Assembly (NCBI RefSeq): GCF_036898095.1
Contig: NC_090739.1
Location: 69,662,727-69,726,726, forward strand
Length of the DNA stretch: 64,000 nt
Origin: Palaemon carinicauda
Taxonomy: Eukaryota > Arthropoda > Malacostraca > Decapoda > Palaemonidae
Direction of reading: 5' to 3'
The notes beneath the pieces were generated by a model that saw nothing but the letters and a program-made list of their open reading frames with translations, had not been told where the DNA came from and made no database searches. Of this stretch, positions 52,430-64,000 are shown piece after piece (the first letter of the stretch is position 1; every line of letters begins with the position of its first letter). The position numbers and the translations under genes are program-made.

Positions 52430-53560
52430 CTAGTATCTACAGACCTATGATCCTAACTGCAGTTCTTTGCAAATTTTTTAATCAATTATAGTAGATTCAT
52501 TAGTAGAACATATAAAGAAAAACAATCTTCTGATAGACAGCCAACATGATTTTAGACAAAAGAGACCCTGTGTGACAAATCTGTTGGAATTTTTCCACAA
52601 TATTTTTAGCATTTATGACCAAAACAGGGCAATATGAAACAGCGCAATATATACCATATACCTAGAGTTTCAAAGGCTTTTGACAAAGTCCCTCATAAAC
52701 AATTAATGGTTAGAATTAGAGCACAAGTTATCATTGACGCACCAGCTGAATGGATCGACGATTGGCTGACAAACAGAAAACAGAGAGTTGTAATCAATGA
52801 AGAACCCTTAGAGTAGCAGCTGTTACAAACGGAGTACCTCAATGATCTATCCTTGGCCCATTACTATTTCTGATTTACATTAACGACATAAATTTAGGAT
52901 TAACTAGTAGAATAGCCAAATTTGCCGGTGATACTAAACTAAGCATAGATGCTGCAAACTCGGAAGAGACATAGAAGCCTTAAGAGAGGATCTAATTAAG
53001 TTAGGAGAATGGTCCAGAAAATGGCAAATGCCTCTCAACTGTGGGAAATGCAAAGTCATACAGAAAGTATAGTAACACACAAACAGATTACTGTACTGTA
53101 TACAATGCTGGGTAATGAAATAGATAGTCTGGACCAAGAGGAAGATCTCTGCATCATTCTTAGCAAAGATTTGAAGTTCACCAAACAGACCATAGAAGCT
53201 GAACAGAAAGCACAAAAACTATGTTGCTTACAGAATCAATTTAAATACAGAAACAAAAACACTGTACTACAACTGCACACATTGCTAGTAAGACCCCATT
53301 TAGAATATGGAATCCAATTCTGGGCTCCAAGTTTTCAGAAGGATATAGATAGACTGGAAGCAATACAAACTAGGGCTACCAAACTAGTTCCAACACTGAC
53401 AAATTGTATATAGATGAAGGAGGGAACATTTGAGTTGGTTTGATATACAAACTCGACGACTAAGGGGATAGTTAATAGAGGCATTAAAAATTCTTAAATG
53501 AATATCAAATGTAGATTACAACAATCTATTCATGCTTAGCAAAAACCAATCCAGAAGTAA
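52430..53560 (+). pseudogene. CR1-like LINE reverse transcriptase remnant
   Basis: Pieces in changing frames include VTNGVPQ-stop-SILGPLLFLIYINDI, then IAKFAGDTKLSIDA and LHTLLVRPHLEYGIQFWAPS. These are the NGVPQGSxLGPLLFLxYINDI, FADDTKL and RPHLEYxxxxWxP motifs of CR1/Daphne-type non-LTR elements. The active-site box reads FAGD for FADD and the preceding Gly of PQG is a stop, so it is dead. It lies in intron 4, plus strand. About 170 bases upstream (52240-52430) may be its 5' continuation. Confidence 0.8.
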
Positions 53561-53621
53561 TGGCTAAATTGAAAAGATACAACACTACTCAATGTGGTAA
53601 TTTCTTTACATACAATTTGCA

Positions 53622-53625
<4 letters not shown>

Positions 53626-53697
<72 letters not shown>

Positions 53698-53699
53698 TT
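53626..53699. repeat. (CT)n array with poly-T
   Basis: About 65 bases of pure (CT)n followed by ten T, at the 3' boundary of the CR1-like remnant. Confidence 0.95.
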
Positions 53700-54248
53700 G
53701 AATAGAGCAAGAGTGAAAGGAACCATGTTAAATTTGAGAATGTTTATTTAGATGTTTTGGAGGATGCAACCAGAGTAATCATCACGTTTAAGAATGGAAA
53801 AGTGTAAGTATAGATTACTGTAGTGTTATGGAAAGATGGTTCAGTATGATATTTTCTACAAAAGGGAAAGATTCCTAGTGAATAAGTTAGAAATTAGGAC
53901 AGACAAGAGAATAGAAGGATTGAGTGGCTAGGGTATTATGACCATAGACAAAGATGTGGTTGGAATTGAATATTTATGAAACAGTAGATTAAAAAATATG
54001 AGTCACTGAAAGAAGTTCTGCACTTAAATAGAATTGTAAAATGTTTATGGCAGTATTTGGAAATGAAATGTCAGAGGTGCTGAAGATGTTTTAAGTAAGG
54101 AATGCATATAAGTCCTTGATTTTAATTATCTTGAAAGTAAACCTAGTTTCTTGTGTAGAAGTTGGTCTTAAGCAAAATTGGTTTGCATCTCAATTTCTGT
54201 TAAGTATTTTTATGAGATATGTGTGCAGAGATGGTGGATAAAGAAGTG
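53700..54248. other. Intron 4 sequence left of element D
   Basis: Nothing recognisable. The last bases (aagaagtg) are the left flank of element D. Confidence 0.5.
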
Positions 54249-54479
54249 TTTGTTCTCACGCAAAATACCAACCATCTTTCTTTAGGTAGGGATTATGTTT
54301 TCTTTGCAAGCTAGAGGGCCATTGAATCATTTTAATGAGCATTTAAGCAACAGGTGGGAGCGAGGTCGAAGAACCCTGCTCACTTCGTTGTCAAAATCTC
54401 TCTACTTATGTTTTTGGCTGCATCAAGTACAGATGTACCAGTGTGCCCTAATTGAACTTTTCATTTTCTTTTAGGAAGT

Positions 54480-56410
54480 CAATGCTGGCAGTTGATTATT
54501 ATGATTTGAAGCAAGACACTCGTACTTGGGAGGAAGATTGTTCGCAATCGTCCTCGTGTGCCGAATGTATGCTTTGAGAGAAGGAAAGAAAGAGATTTGC
54601 TTCTTCCTTCTGCTCATTGGGTGCATCTGCTATCACCCCTAGCTCGTTCCCCGGGGAGTATATGGAAGAACCAACGAGCCTTTGGAGCTATGTCAGTGGG
54701 CTTTCAGGTTTTGGTGGCGTGTTGAGGGGTTCCGCCAGTGTTTGTCGTACCCCATCAGAGATTAGAGGTTCTCCTCCATTTGCGCTACCACTGACGATGA
54801 GTATGACCTGAGGAAGGTTGGTATCTTTAGGTCTTTCAGGTAGGCTTCCCAGTACCAGTGTCTCCCTTCAGGATGCAAGGGTTGAAGGGCTTGGTCATTG
54901 TGTCTCCTGTGATGCCTGCAGTGGTTTCCCCTCTCGGGGTGTAGGTTGGCTTGGGCCTGAAAAGACGTGTTGTCCATATTGTGAGGGTGTTTCCCCATGC
55001 ATCTCCACGGACACAGTAACCTCTTGCTCCCCTATGCTCTTCCCCTGTGCATTCACCCTATCACTTGTGCCTGGGGCTTCCACTCCTATGTAAGTGTGAC
55101 TACCTCTCCCCATGACAGTGTTCCCCAATGTTGTGGTTTCTGTTGGAGCAACCCTTTTGGTTTCTCCTATTGGGGAAGATTTGTTGTCTTGGTCTCTCAT
55201 ACTTTGACACTTCTGCTTGCAGAGCCTAAGGGGAGGGTTAAAAAGAAAAAGAAACTTGAGTGTTCTTCCTCCTCTGACTCCTCTTCCTTATAGTCCTCTT
55301 TGACTTGCGATTCTATTCACTTTTTCTAAGAAGAAATAGAGGAAGAAGTTGAAGAAGTCCAGTTCGCCATAGTTATATGAAGGGCTCCTATTGACACCAC
55401 CTCACTTGTGGGAGGTGGATGGTACCCGAATGGCTCCTTGCCCTGTAGGGAGGAAGCCACGTCTTTGTGTTTTCAGTTCCCTGAGGCCGGGGTTGGGTCC
55501 CTGACTTCCTTGATAGCCATGCGGGACGGTGTTACAGTCCTGCATTTCGGGCTCAAGGGGCAATGCATGGGGCTAGATCTGTGACCCCGTGTCATGGCTT
55601 CACACCTTGGCCCCAAGACTTGGGGACCTAGCTACCCTGGTAGCCAAGCGGGCCATGTGTTTTGGCCTTGTGTTTAACACCCCCCATGCTCGATGCATGG
55701 GATCGGAGTCGGGGTCGTGAACCAGTGTCACAGCTTTGACAGGGTCATGGCTCCGCGCCTCACCATTCCTAGGCGCTGGGGCTCAGTTCTCCAGTTATTT
55801 CTGTAGCCAAGTGGGATGTGTATCGGTCCCTTACCCGATGCACAGGGTAGAGTCATGACCCCCAAGCCATGGCCCGGGCTGTCTGGTGTCGGCCTTGTGT
55901 TTCGTGATGCCAGGGGCTGGGCCGTGGCCTTGACCCTGTCATGATTCCACACAACCTGGGTCCCCAGCGTCGTGGTATCCAGGCTGGACATATTTGTTTG
56001 GTCCCCACTTTTGACCCTGGGATTGATGCACTGGGCTAGGGCAGAGACCCCTTGTGTAAGCCCAGAACTTTAGGCATCCGGACGTGCGGCTTGGGTCTCC
56101 AGTTACCCAGTACCAAGGATTGACTTATGTTGATCTCATGTTTTGGGTCCCCCCACTTCCATGGTAACCAGGTTGGACTGGGGTACAGCTCCGGGTTTCG
56201 AACGCTTGGCCAATGCACAGGACTGGAGCTGTGACCCTGTGTCAACCCCCCCCCCACCCCCCATGGTCATTTATCTGCTTCCCTGGCTATCCCAGTTTGT
56301 GGCCCCATACACTTTTGCCCTTCTGTTGATGAAGGAACTTTGACATTCTCCATCTTCTTTTCTGCTTGGACATTGGACCACTGTTCTTCCCTCAAACTGC
56401 AGTACTTCAT
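54480..56410 (+). pseudogene. Element D gag remnant with degenerate repeats
   Basis: The position after the left repeat corresponds to gag. A fragment GPEKTCCPYCEGVSPC (near 54950-55000) is reminiscent of the DPHTLCPFCRGQRC motif of element A. From 55560 on, GC-rich units recur with the anchor 'caatgcatggggctagatct/gatgcacagggt...gacccc' at about 55562, 55692, 55839, 56022 and 56211, a degenerate repeat array. This is probably the counterpart of the coding minisatellite in element A. No frame is intact. Assignment to gag rests mainly on position. Confidence 0.5.
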
Positions 56411-56413
56411 TAA

Positions 56414-59219
56414 CCCTGGATAGGTACGGTCCTCGGACACCCCTTTAAGGGTATACTCGGACGCGAACGACCCCGACGCCAAAAAAAATTCTTGAAAAAT
56501 CAGTTTTTGCAGTAACCTCCTTTTTTCTTTTGCCAAAAAAAACTTCAATGAATGCTTAAAACAACTGTAAAGATAAATACTACTCATCTGCAGAAAAACT
56601 ATTTATTATAAATATTTTAAAAAATTAAGTAGAAAAAAAAAAAAGACCTGACATAAAAATTCATAAAAAAAAAGTTTATACATATATACACAAATCCTTT
56701 TAGGAATTGATTCTTGAATGTTTAGGACACATCTTGATGTATTTTGGATGAAGTCAGACCCATGGAGGTGAAGATCTGAAATGAGAAAAAAAGGGTAACT
56801 TTTTTTGGCCAAAAAAAATTGTCCAAATTTCATGAATTTTTTTGGGTACCCAAATGAAATAGGAAGTGGCTAATTTTTTTAGGGAATAAACATATGTTAT
56901 CCTAAAATAGAAATATGTAAAAAAATCTTCATTATTTTGTAAATTACATTTATATCAGGGGCCATATCTAAAGGTAATTTTTTGAGTACTTGGAAATTTC
57001 GTAAAAAAATACATATATTTAATATATAATATGATATTTATGCAGGTAAAAATATACCAAAATATCACAAATTCTATAGGGAACAAGAATATATATAGAT
57101 AGGGCAGCTTACGCTTCGGATATGTCCACAAAATGGCCGCCAACCACACTGACTCAGACTCCCTAATCTGCCACTTGAAATGTAGGAAGGGTATGTCAAT
57201 ATCAAGGTGTTATTTACTAATCTAATTATTATTGGATATGCATAAAAATTGTATGGTGGGTTGCTGGATAATTGTCGATTATTTTACGACTATAAAATTA
57301 AAATTCTGACCCAAAAAAATTTTTTTGAAGGGAAATAAAATCGAAAAAAAAATGTAAAACAATATTTTAGCTAAAAAAATTTGATGATATTCAATCAAAA
57401 AAAAAGTAAACAAAATTTTCCGACAAATAAACATCTAGAGGAATCATTACTCTGTGATAGTTCCTTAGAACGTAGTAATTTTGAAAGAATTGGGAAAAAA
57501 CGAAAAAATGGCAATCACCGGAAAATCGAACACATACCTATATATACGCCATATCTGGCTAAAAAAAAGATAGGCATGGGTAGCCAGATCATCTAGAAAC
57601 ACTTTCCAACACTATAAAAATATAAGTTTTGCGACACTACTTGCCAATTCCTTACGGTAACATGACTAAGCAAAAAAATGCAAAACAAATAAAAAGGGGC
57701 ACTCGTGGAAAAATGGCCATTCTAATATACGGCATTTCAGAAAAAAAAAATTTCAGCCACGTGCTAGGCAAACCATCAAGGCATATTTTCCGACAAATAA
57801 ACATATAAATGAAATATTACTCTGTGATAGTTCCTTAGTACGTAGTAATTTTGAAAGAAATGGGAAAAAACGAAAAAATGGCAATCACAGGAAAATCGAA
57901 CACATACTTATATATACGCCATATCTGGCTAAAAAAAAAATAGGCATGGGTAGCCAGATCATCTAGAAACACTTTCCAACACTATAAAAATATAAGTTTT
58001 GCGACACTACTTGCCAATTCCTTACGGTAACATGACTAAGCAAAAAAATGCAAAACAAATAAAAAGGGGCACTCGCGGAAAAATGCCCCATTCTAATATA
58101 CGGCATCTCAGATAAAAAAAAAAAGACATGCACGTGTTAGCCCAACCATCAAGGCACACTTTCTAATACATAAACATGAAAAAAAAATCAATAATATACG
58201 GCAATTCCTTACTACGTAGTAAATTTTTACAAATATTGAAAAAAAAACAGAAATTGGCAACCGCAGTTAAATACCCAATATACCAATAACTACGTCGTAT
58301 CTGACAAAAACAAAATCACGCATGGGTAGCCAGATCATCTAGACACACTTTCCAACAGTAAAAAAGCAAAAGTTTTACGACACTATTTCGCAATATCTTA
58401 CGGAAAAATGACTTGGCAAAAAAATTAAAAAAAATTAAAAAGGGACACTCGCGGTAAAATGCCCGACATTCTAATATACGACATCTCAGATAAAAAAAAA
58501 GACATGCACGTGTTAGCCCAACCATCAAGGCACACTTTCTAACACATAAACATGAAAAAAAAATGAATAATATACGGCAATTCCTTACTACGTAGTAATT
58601 TTTACAAATATTGAAAAAAAAACAGAAATTGGTAACCGCAGTTAAATACCCAATATACCAATAACTACGTCGTATCTGACAAAAACAAAGTCATGCATGG
58701 GTAGCCAGATCATCTAGACACACTTTCCAACACTAAACAAGCAAAAGTTTTACGACACTATTTGGCAATATCTTACGGAAAAATGACTTGGCAAAAAAAT
58801 GAAAAAAAATGAAAAAGGGGCACTCGCGGTAAAATGGTCCTCGTGGTGATGAACGACCTTTTAACTAAAAAAAAAAACATGCACATGGTAGCCAAACAAT
58901 CCACCAAGACTTTCCACAACTGATAACCTATACAAGTTGCACCATTCTACGACAATTTCATAATACGTAATAACTTTGATAATTATGCAAACTACCTCAG
59001 AAGGGTAAACTCGGACGCGAACGACCCCGATGCGTCTCAGAAATCGGGGAAGGAGTACAGCTACAGCAATGCACATCTGGACACTACTAGAGCGTGTAGG
59101 GGAGACACCTCCTGCAGGTCGATCACCCACAAATTCAGTCACAGGGGTGAGTCACGTGAGAAAAACCTGTTTTTTTTTGACGCTCGGGGTCGCAAACGAC
59201 CCACCGTACCTATCCAGGG
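56414..59219. mobile_element. piggyBac-like non-autonomous element, 2.8 kb
   Basis: The left end ccctggataggtacggt follows TTAA (56410-56413); the right end accgtacctatccaggg precedes TTAA (59220-59223). These are perfect 17-base inverted ends with TTAA duplication. Subterminal text ctcggacgcgaacgaccccg occurs at 56458 and again in direct orientation at 59010, and an inverted relative (gacgctcggggtcgcaaacg) lies near the right end. No transposase frame is present; the interior is AT-rich and largely tandem repeats. It would need a piggyBac-type transposase in trans. Confidence 0.85.
57390..58910. repeat. Four ~370-bp tandem repeats inside the TTAA element
   Basis: Units start near 57419, 57789, 58163 and 58541, each opening with an 'aataaacat' word. 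They contain in order a 'ccttactacgtagtaatttt' phrase, 'accataactacgccgtatct'-like text, 'gggtagccagatcatctaga', 'acactttccaacactataaa', 'ttacggtaacatgac' and 'ggggcactcgcgg'. Units 1-2 and units 3-4 are more alike within each pair, suggesting two rounds of duplication. A partial fifth unit follows 58870. Confidence 0.92.
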
Positions 59220-59499
59220 TTAAAGCAAGTTGAGAGGAAATCACCATTCAGAGCTTTCATTGTAGGTGTGCGTATACTGGAAGACCAAGAATGGGGCCAG
59301 AGGGTAAGCCGTAAATTGTCTCTCTGTCCCGTCCAGTAGAGGAAAGAGTATTAGTACTCCTTCTGTATCTGCCATGTTCAGTGCTAAGGATAATTTTCTC
59401 CACTGTTGCCTGCCTTCCTGAGTCGTTTTCAGTCCCCAATTACGGGCTTAGGACAGAACAGTTGTATTCTTGGGGAGATGGGGGAAATTAATTGCTGGA

Positions 59500-60670
59500 G
59501 CAACCTATTGTACCCTCTTGCTGGCTGGGTAAGAGTTTACTGGGAATTTTTTCTGCCCCTATGACATCGGGCCTTAGACTGGTATCGATGGAGGAAGTGG
59601 ACAATCTCAAGTCAGTGTTTGTGATGGACTTCCATGCATACATTTGTGGGTGCAACATTTGGAGGGAAGCTGCCTTGGATCTGCCCTCGTGAGGGGTCTC
59701 AGTCATTGAGTGGCACTTTAGTGGCCCTCAAAGGCCTGGGCCATCCCTGGGGCTGCTTTGGTCTCTCCATTATTAGATAATTTAGCTCAGATATAGCTAT
59801 GTCACTTCAGAACTCTTTGGTGCGGGATTTGGTATGGAAGGCTTCTGTGCCTTTCCTTACCAGTGCATGCAGGTCTTTTGAGCTACCCAACCTGTTCCTT
59901 ACAGACAGGTGTATGGCGGTAGGATGGAAGAAGAGGGTTACACTGCTGCCAGTATTCACCCCCGCCCCCTTTCCTTACTCACGAGAGTAGGGGATAGCTT
60001 GTCGTGCCTGTAGGCAAACAAACAGAGGCATAGGGCTGACCTTGGTTAATGGTAGTCCTTCAGAACAGTTACTTACTACCCTCTTCAGCCCATCCCCTCC
60101 CCCCTACTGTTTGTCTGATAGAGTATCCATCCCTTCTTTCAACAATGCTATGAACCCTGTCCGCGAAGGAGGGATGTTGGAGACGAACGTGCTTAGTCGT
60201 TCAAGATGAATCTCCAGACTTCTACAGTGAACTCTTCCTGGTAGAAGAGTCAACAAGGGACTGGTGCAAGAGTCAGCTGGGGGCTAGAGTCCAGTCATCA
60301 ACCTTTTTGCCATGGAATGAGTATTTGTTCAAACAAATTTACAGATGGAAACTGTAATCTGTGCTGAGTTCCATCAGAGAGAAAGACTAATTGTTTTCTT
60401 TGGATCTGAAGGATGCTTACTTTTGGTACCTGTGCATCAGTATATTAGAAAGTACCTCCCTTCTCTCTATGGTACTATGTTCTAGTTCAGGAGCCTGTCC
60501 TCAGAACTGTTTATTGTTTCTTGGGTGTTCCTTGGGGCCACTAACATGGTATACTACTGTAGATGTATCTCTCGAGTTGCTGATCTTGACCTCCTTGATG
60601 TGGCAGTTTTTTTTTATGACCTGTGGATTGTGATAATTGAGGAAAAGTTTAATCTCTTGGCCAAACCGAG
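59500..60670 (+). pseudogene. Element D gag end and reverse transcriptase remnant
   Basis: From 60210, DESPDFYSELFLVEESTRDW matches SPGFFSRLFLVKKASGGW of element A, and FSLDLKDAYFWYL (60394-60432) matches LDLKDAYFQIPV. Downstream only broken pieces such as KHLGMLV survive, and the YxDD box cannot be found intact. 59500-60180 should hold the gag C-terminal part but gives no certain match. Confidence 0.65.
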
Positions 60671-60929
60671 GTTAAGCACTTAGGCATGCTGGTAATATGA
60701 CAGCAGTGAGAGTCAGTCAATTAAACAATCGCATCAGCAAGCCAATGGAGGTAGTGTATCCGTTTTGTCAAACACGGAACTATCACCTCGCCGTTAGCGG
60801 AATCTTTTCGACCATTTTTCCTCATTGGAGAGGCTTGATCCTCAAACATACACCTTTGCTTGAGATCTCATGAGTACTATTTGGAGAATTACTGGCCAGT
60901 CTCAGATCCCTGTCCCTCCTTATGCCTGT

Positions 60930-61720
60930 GGGACTGGAAAATTGGGTCGATCTTATTTGTTGGCTAAACGAGGAACCCTGATAGGGGAGTCGTACTTGAC
61001 TCTTTGCCTATGACTTGCAACTGTGTTCCGATGCATTGAAAGAGGGGAGGTTACGATGGAGTCATCTCGGGTGTGGTCAGAAGAAGCATCTACTTTTCGA
61101 TGTCCTTAGACTAGTAGCTTTTCTATCTTTACAAGTATTTAAAGAACATTGAGGAGGATTTGATGGGTTGTTGTGACAAGATCACCATAGTGGCTTATGT
61201 CTAGTTCTGCAAGCTGAAAAAGTAGATGCATTTCTGTACACCATTCTGTGCTGTAGAGTGGATGTCAGCCAAATATATTCTGTGCAAGAGGAATGGACTT
61301 GCACACACGCTTAGTTATGAAGGGAGGGTTATAGGGTCAGAGTAGTTCTTACATCCACATGTAATGGAGAAAAATCTTGGTTGTGGGGTTTCTTATGGAT
61401 CGACATGTTTGCTATATGGCTAAACTGGAAGTTCCACATTTTTGCTCCCCCTGTCCAGTCCCATGGGCTGTGTTCGAAATCCCCTTCCAACACCCATGGG
61501 ATCACATGGATGGTTACTCTCTTCCTCTGTTTAACCCTATTCCCTCTGCTAATCTACCATTTGGGATTACGCCAGGACTCAGGTTCATCCTAGTGGCTCT
61601 CAGATTACCTCATGCCATATGGTTTCTCATTCTGCCTTGTCGAAATCCTGAGATAACTCCCTTGGCCCTCACTCTCCCAAGGAAATTGGCCCTCTTCTAC
61701 AATTGGTATCATAGAAGGGA
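60930..61720 (+). pseudogene. Element D RNase H and methyltransferase-like remnant
   Basis: WLNEEP-like text near 60960 corresponds to the WWLTEEN start of RNase H. From 61395, DMFAIWLNWKFHIFAPPVQS matches DLFTTALNFKLPLYCSPVPD. LRFILVALRLPHAIWF matches SMTLIAPLWHHAEWFPDLL. All blocks are in different frames. Confidence 0.65.
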
Positions 61721-62560
61721 TTCTTCTCAGGCCAGATTAATTCTAGACCAGATTAAAGAATTCCTCATCTCCCTTGCTGAAAGAAGTTCCTCTCACTTGT
61801 TGCTGTCAAGGCTACCGCTCAGACTTGAGCATGGTTTTTCGATGGGAGCGGATAGACCTCTCCTCATAGGAGTTACCTATACTCAAGAGTAGCTTTGAAC
61901 AAGTCTTGCTGGTCTTGGTACCTCATGTCCAAACCTTTGAGAAGGCCTCAGTCAAGGTTCTGACTCTCAAGACTGTCTCTAATGCTTTATCATCAGCTAA
62001 GAGCATAGGCGAGTTTCATGGTCTCTCTGCCTTAGTCTCCCACTCTGAGAAATTGAAGGAGCTCCTTAGTTTGGTGCCAGGGCACATGGCCAAACTCAGA
62101 ATCTGCCAGGGCATGACCCCTTCTCCGTCCCCTCACGACGATGTGTTGAGAGGCACAGAGAGGTTATTTTTGTGCCTCTAGAGGGCTCTGCAGTGCTATA
62201 TGAAGACCTGACACCTCAGAGCCGAGTGTCAGCGGCTCTTCCCTAGCACTGAGAGAGCCAAGATAGAGGTGTCTAGTACACAATCTCTTTCAGACTTCTG
62301 GAGTCTATCTGTAAAGCATATGCCTGACTGTTGAGAGAGTCAAGGCTCTAGCTATGACCAAAATTCACAAAGTTATGGGCAGGTCCCTACCCTTATCTTT
62401 AAGAGGAATCTTGCAGTTGGCTAGGTGTTGAAGGTTGGGTTGTTTATGCACCAAACCGCCTTCACGGCCTATATTCTACAGTACCCTCCAGCCCCATTAT
62501 GCCTCTTCTCTTGATCATATAGTGGCTGCTCAAGTAGTGGTATACAAGCCCAGATCCCAT
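61721..62560 (+). pseudogene. Element D tyrosine recombinase remnant
   Basis: The frame 61906-62181 contains VKVLTLKTVSNALSSAKSIG then EFHGLSALVSHSEKL and HMAKLRICQGM, matching the first-Arg block of element A (ASAKRVSELHGLSYNIAHSR). The catalytic Arg is replaced by Ser (SAKSIG against SAKRVS). The HxxR block cannot be read. Near 62500 'cctctt...gatcatatagtggctgctca' matches the C-terminal DTFSIGPVVAAQ text. Confidence 0.7.
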
Positions 62561-63004
62561 ATTGGACAGTAAGCATCTTATTTATGGTCATGGATAGATG
62601 TAAATCTGAAATGGAGATAGTATGACTGGTTCTTCACCTCCATTCTTTCTGCCCCTATCTTGGGGATGAAGTGGTCAAAACATTACTCGTTGGATCAACT
62701 TGATGCTTTAGAAGCAAGAGAAGTTCTCTATTCTCGTTAGACGAGGAGCAGGATCGTGAAATATATACCAACATATTATATGCCAGGTACGGTACATTAT
62801 TCCAGACTGCTATCCCCTTTGAGGGAAGGAATCCCTCCTTTGACAACATACCATTCTTCTTTGACAGGCCAGGTTCTATCAGTCTATTCACCCCAATGAT
62901 TGACAAATAGGAGGTTGCTGGAGTCATCTTCGCTCTTGTAAGGGATTAGGTAAATTGATATTTCCAGGGGAAAAAAAAGAACCAACTGGTTTGGTTCTAG
63001 GATG

Positions 63005-63351
63005 ACTTCTGACCCACCAACAGTGAATCTCCTTGCCTAGAGGACAATAGTTTGTATTTTGCTTAGGAACAAATCACATTTTTAAAGTAATTTTTATTTT
63101 TCCTAGCTATACAAACCCAAGTCCTTTAGATTAAGCATCCCTCCTCAACCACCCCTCTCGGTCCTGAGCCAAAAGATCATAAGTAAAGAGATTTTAACAG
63201 GTAAAGTGGTGGGACTACTTGTCCTCGCTCATACATGTTGCTTAACTGCCTGTTAAAAGGATTCAACAGCCATCCAGCTCGTGCTGGAGACATATTCACT
63301 ACCTAAAGAATTCAGGTTTGTATAATTAGGAAAAATAAAAATTACTTAATT
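63005..63351 (+). repeat. Element D internal complementary region and right inverted repeat
   Basis: gtttgtattttgcttaggaa (63051-63070) complements the left tip (54249-54275). The following gtaatttttatttttcctag complements the right tip (63320-63345). The motif ctgacccaccaacagtgaat (63009) precedes it, as in the other elements. The right repeat then runs to about 63351. Confidence 0.82.
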
Positions 63352-63566
63352 TTTATTTTATTTTGAATCAAATTTTAAAGGAATAATTCTTCAGGTGATA
63401 GTATGTTGTTGAAAGTGGAGAGATGCTGCAGAATCTGATGGAAGAAATAGAGAATTTCTTTAATGCTAGAAAATATGAAAGTCTTTGTTAGAAAAGAAAG
63501 GATAATGCTAAAAGGGAGCATTTTATAAGTTTTATTCTAATTGTAAAGTGTTTGATGTCGTTTCAG

Positions 63567-63678
63567 GCTTGCCTCCAGGCAGCTTGTGGTACTCCATTTG
63601 GTATAGGCTCTGATATTGGAGGATCAATTAGAATGCCTTGCTTCTTCAATGGTATCTTTGGTCACAAGCCCACTAATG
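63567..63678 (+). CDS. FAAH2: FAAH2-like amidase, exon 5 (nucleophile Ser)
   Basis: The acceptor gtttcag precedes 63567; the donor gtgagt follows 63678. It enters in phase 0 and leaves with one base. It encodes residues 205-241: ACLQAACGTPFGIGSDIGGS, then IRMPCFFNGIFGHKPTN. S224 in GSDIGGSIR is the acyl-enzyme nucleophile (Ser230 in human FAAH2 as I remember it; the 24-residue spacing from the cis-Ser matches). The complete Lys125-Ser200-Ser224 triad is therefore present and the enzyme is likely active. About half of a ~530-residue protein is encoded so far; the remainder lies beyond the window. Confidence 0.96.
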
Positions 63679-64000
63679 GTGAGTTTTATATGCAGTTCCT
63701 TTTTTTATTATCATCAATGATACTTTGATTTCCTATCATCAATATAGAAATTTGCTCTTTATAAACTGCTGAAAACAAACCTTTTGTTTTCCTTCTTGAG
63801 TAATTTTGCTCCAAACATGAGGTTAAAAATAAGAAATAGAAAATGGAAGCATTTCACTCTCTCTTCACAACTTACCGCTTCTTATTGTCCATTTTGTGAA
63901 TTCTCTAGTTCATGTTGGAGGGATTGAACGTTTACTAAGACATGACACACCCTTGTCTCAGACATAATACTATGCCAAACCAGTCAGTTATCACTGCATA
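63679..64000. other. Start of intron 5
   Basis: AT-rich intron sequence with no recognisable feature. Confidence 0.6.

Larger units (their letters stand above)
54249..63351 (+). mobile_element. Element D: decayed DIRS-like retrotransposon split by a TTAA element
   Basis: The left tip tttgttctcacgcaaaatac resembles that of element A (tttgttccgtaaccgaaata). The left repeat (54314-54430) is the inverted complement of 63150-63300: shared order attgaat, tttaagcaaca, gagcgagg, aaaatctcttactta, ttttggctc. The internal complementary region lies at 63040-63110. Between them lie heavily decayed gag, RT, RNase H, methyltransferase and recombinase pieces. A 2.8-kb TTAA-flanked element (56414-59219) interrupts gag. 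Without it the copy is ~6.3 kb. It belongs to the A/E group, not the B/C group. Confidence 0.8.

Noticed and set aside
57390..58910. CRISPR-like array
   Set aside because: Units are ~370 bp, contiguous and without unique spacers; this is eukaryotic tandem repeat DNA.

Overview
The window looks like a nuclear intron landscape from a decapod crustacean. I infer this from GT-AG introns spread over tens of kilobases, long (GA)n/(CT)n arrays, a tRNA-derived SINE and a LINE 3' tail of kinds I associate with shrimp-like genomes, and abundant DIRS-type retrotransposons. The species cannot be named from the sequence. The only host gene I can support is a plus-strand fatty-acid amide hydrolase 2-like gene (FAAH2-like). 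Five coding exons (12041-12214, 17835-17965, 19624-19712, 51891-52108, 63567-63678) join in perfect phase into about 241 residues carrying the complete Lys-Ser-Ser catalytic triad. The gene continues past the right edge of the window.

Nearly everything else is transposable elements, often nested. Positions 1-7395 hold broken pieces of DIRS-like tyrosine-recombinase retrotransposons, including an inverted gag fragment, a short RT fragment and a decayed copy (element E) carrying a SINE. Positions 7396-12032 are mostly unassigned, with one solo DIRS terminal repeat near 10 kb. Intron 1 holds a minus-strand LINE split at a TA by a Tigger/pogo DNA transposon (13082-17671) whose transposase reading frame is open.

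Intron 3 is 32.2 kb. It contains: element A (20387-28655), a full-length but disabled DIRS-like element; a nest of Tigger-like and piggyBac-like non-autonomous elements (28671-34136); and a Jockey/CR1-type LINE cut into three pieces (34180-35295, 41871-43249, 50091-50745) by two DIRS-like elements, B (35296-41870) and C (43250-50090). B and C both keep open gag, RT-RNase H-methyltransferase and tyrosine-recombinase frames, and both have inverted terminal repeats plus an internal complementary region.

Intron 4 holds a decayed CR1-like LINE and a decayed DIRS-like element D (54249-about 63351). D is interrupted by a 2.8-kb TTAA-flanked element full of about 370-bp tandem repeats.

The most notable content is the pair of apparently complete DIRS-like elements. 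Their empty insertion sites can be read directly from the interrupted LINE. Both show an extremely long dual-open-frame overlap between RT and recombinase ORFs, and a conserved Cys/His motif at the gag N terminus.
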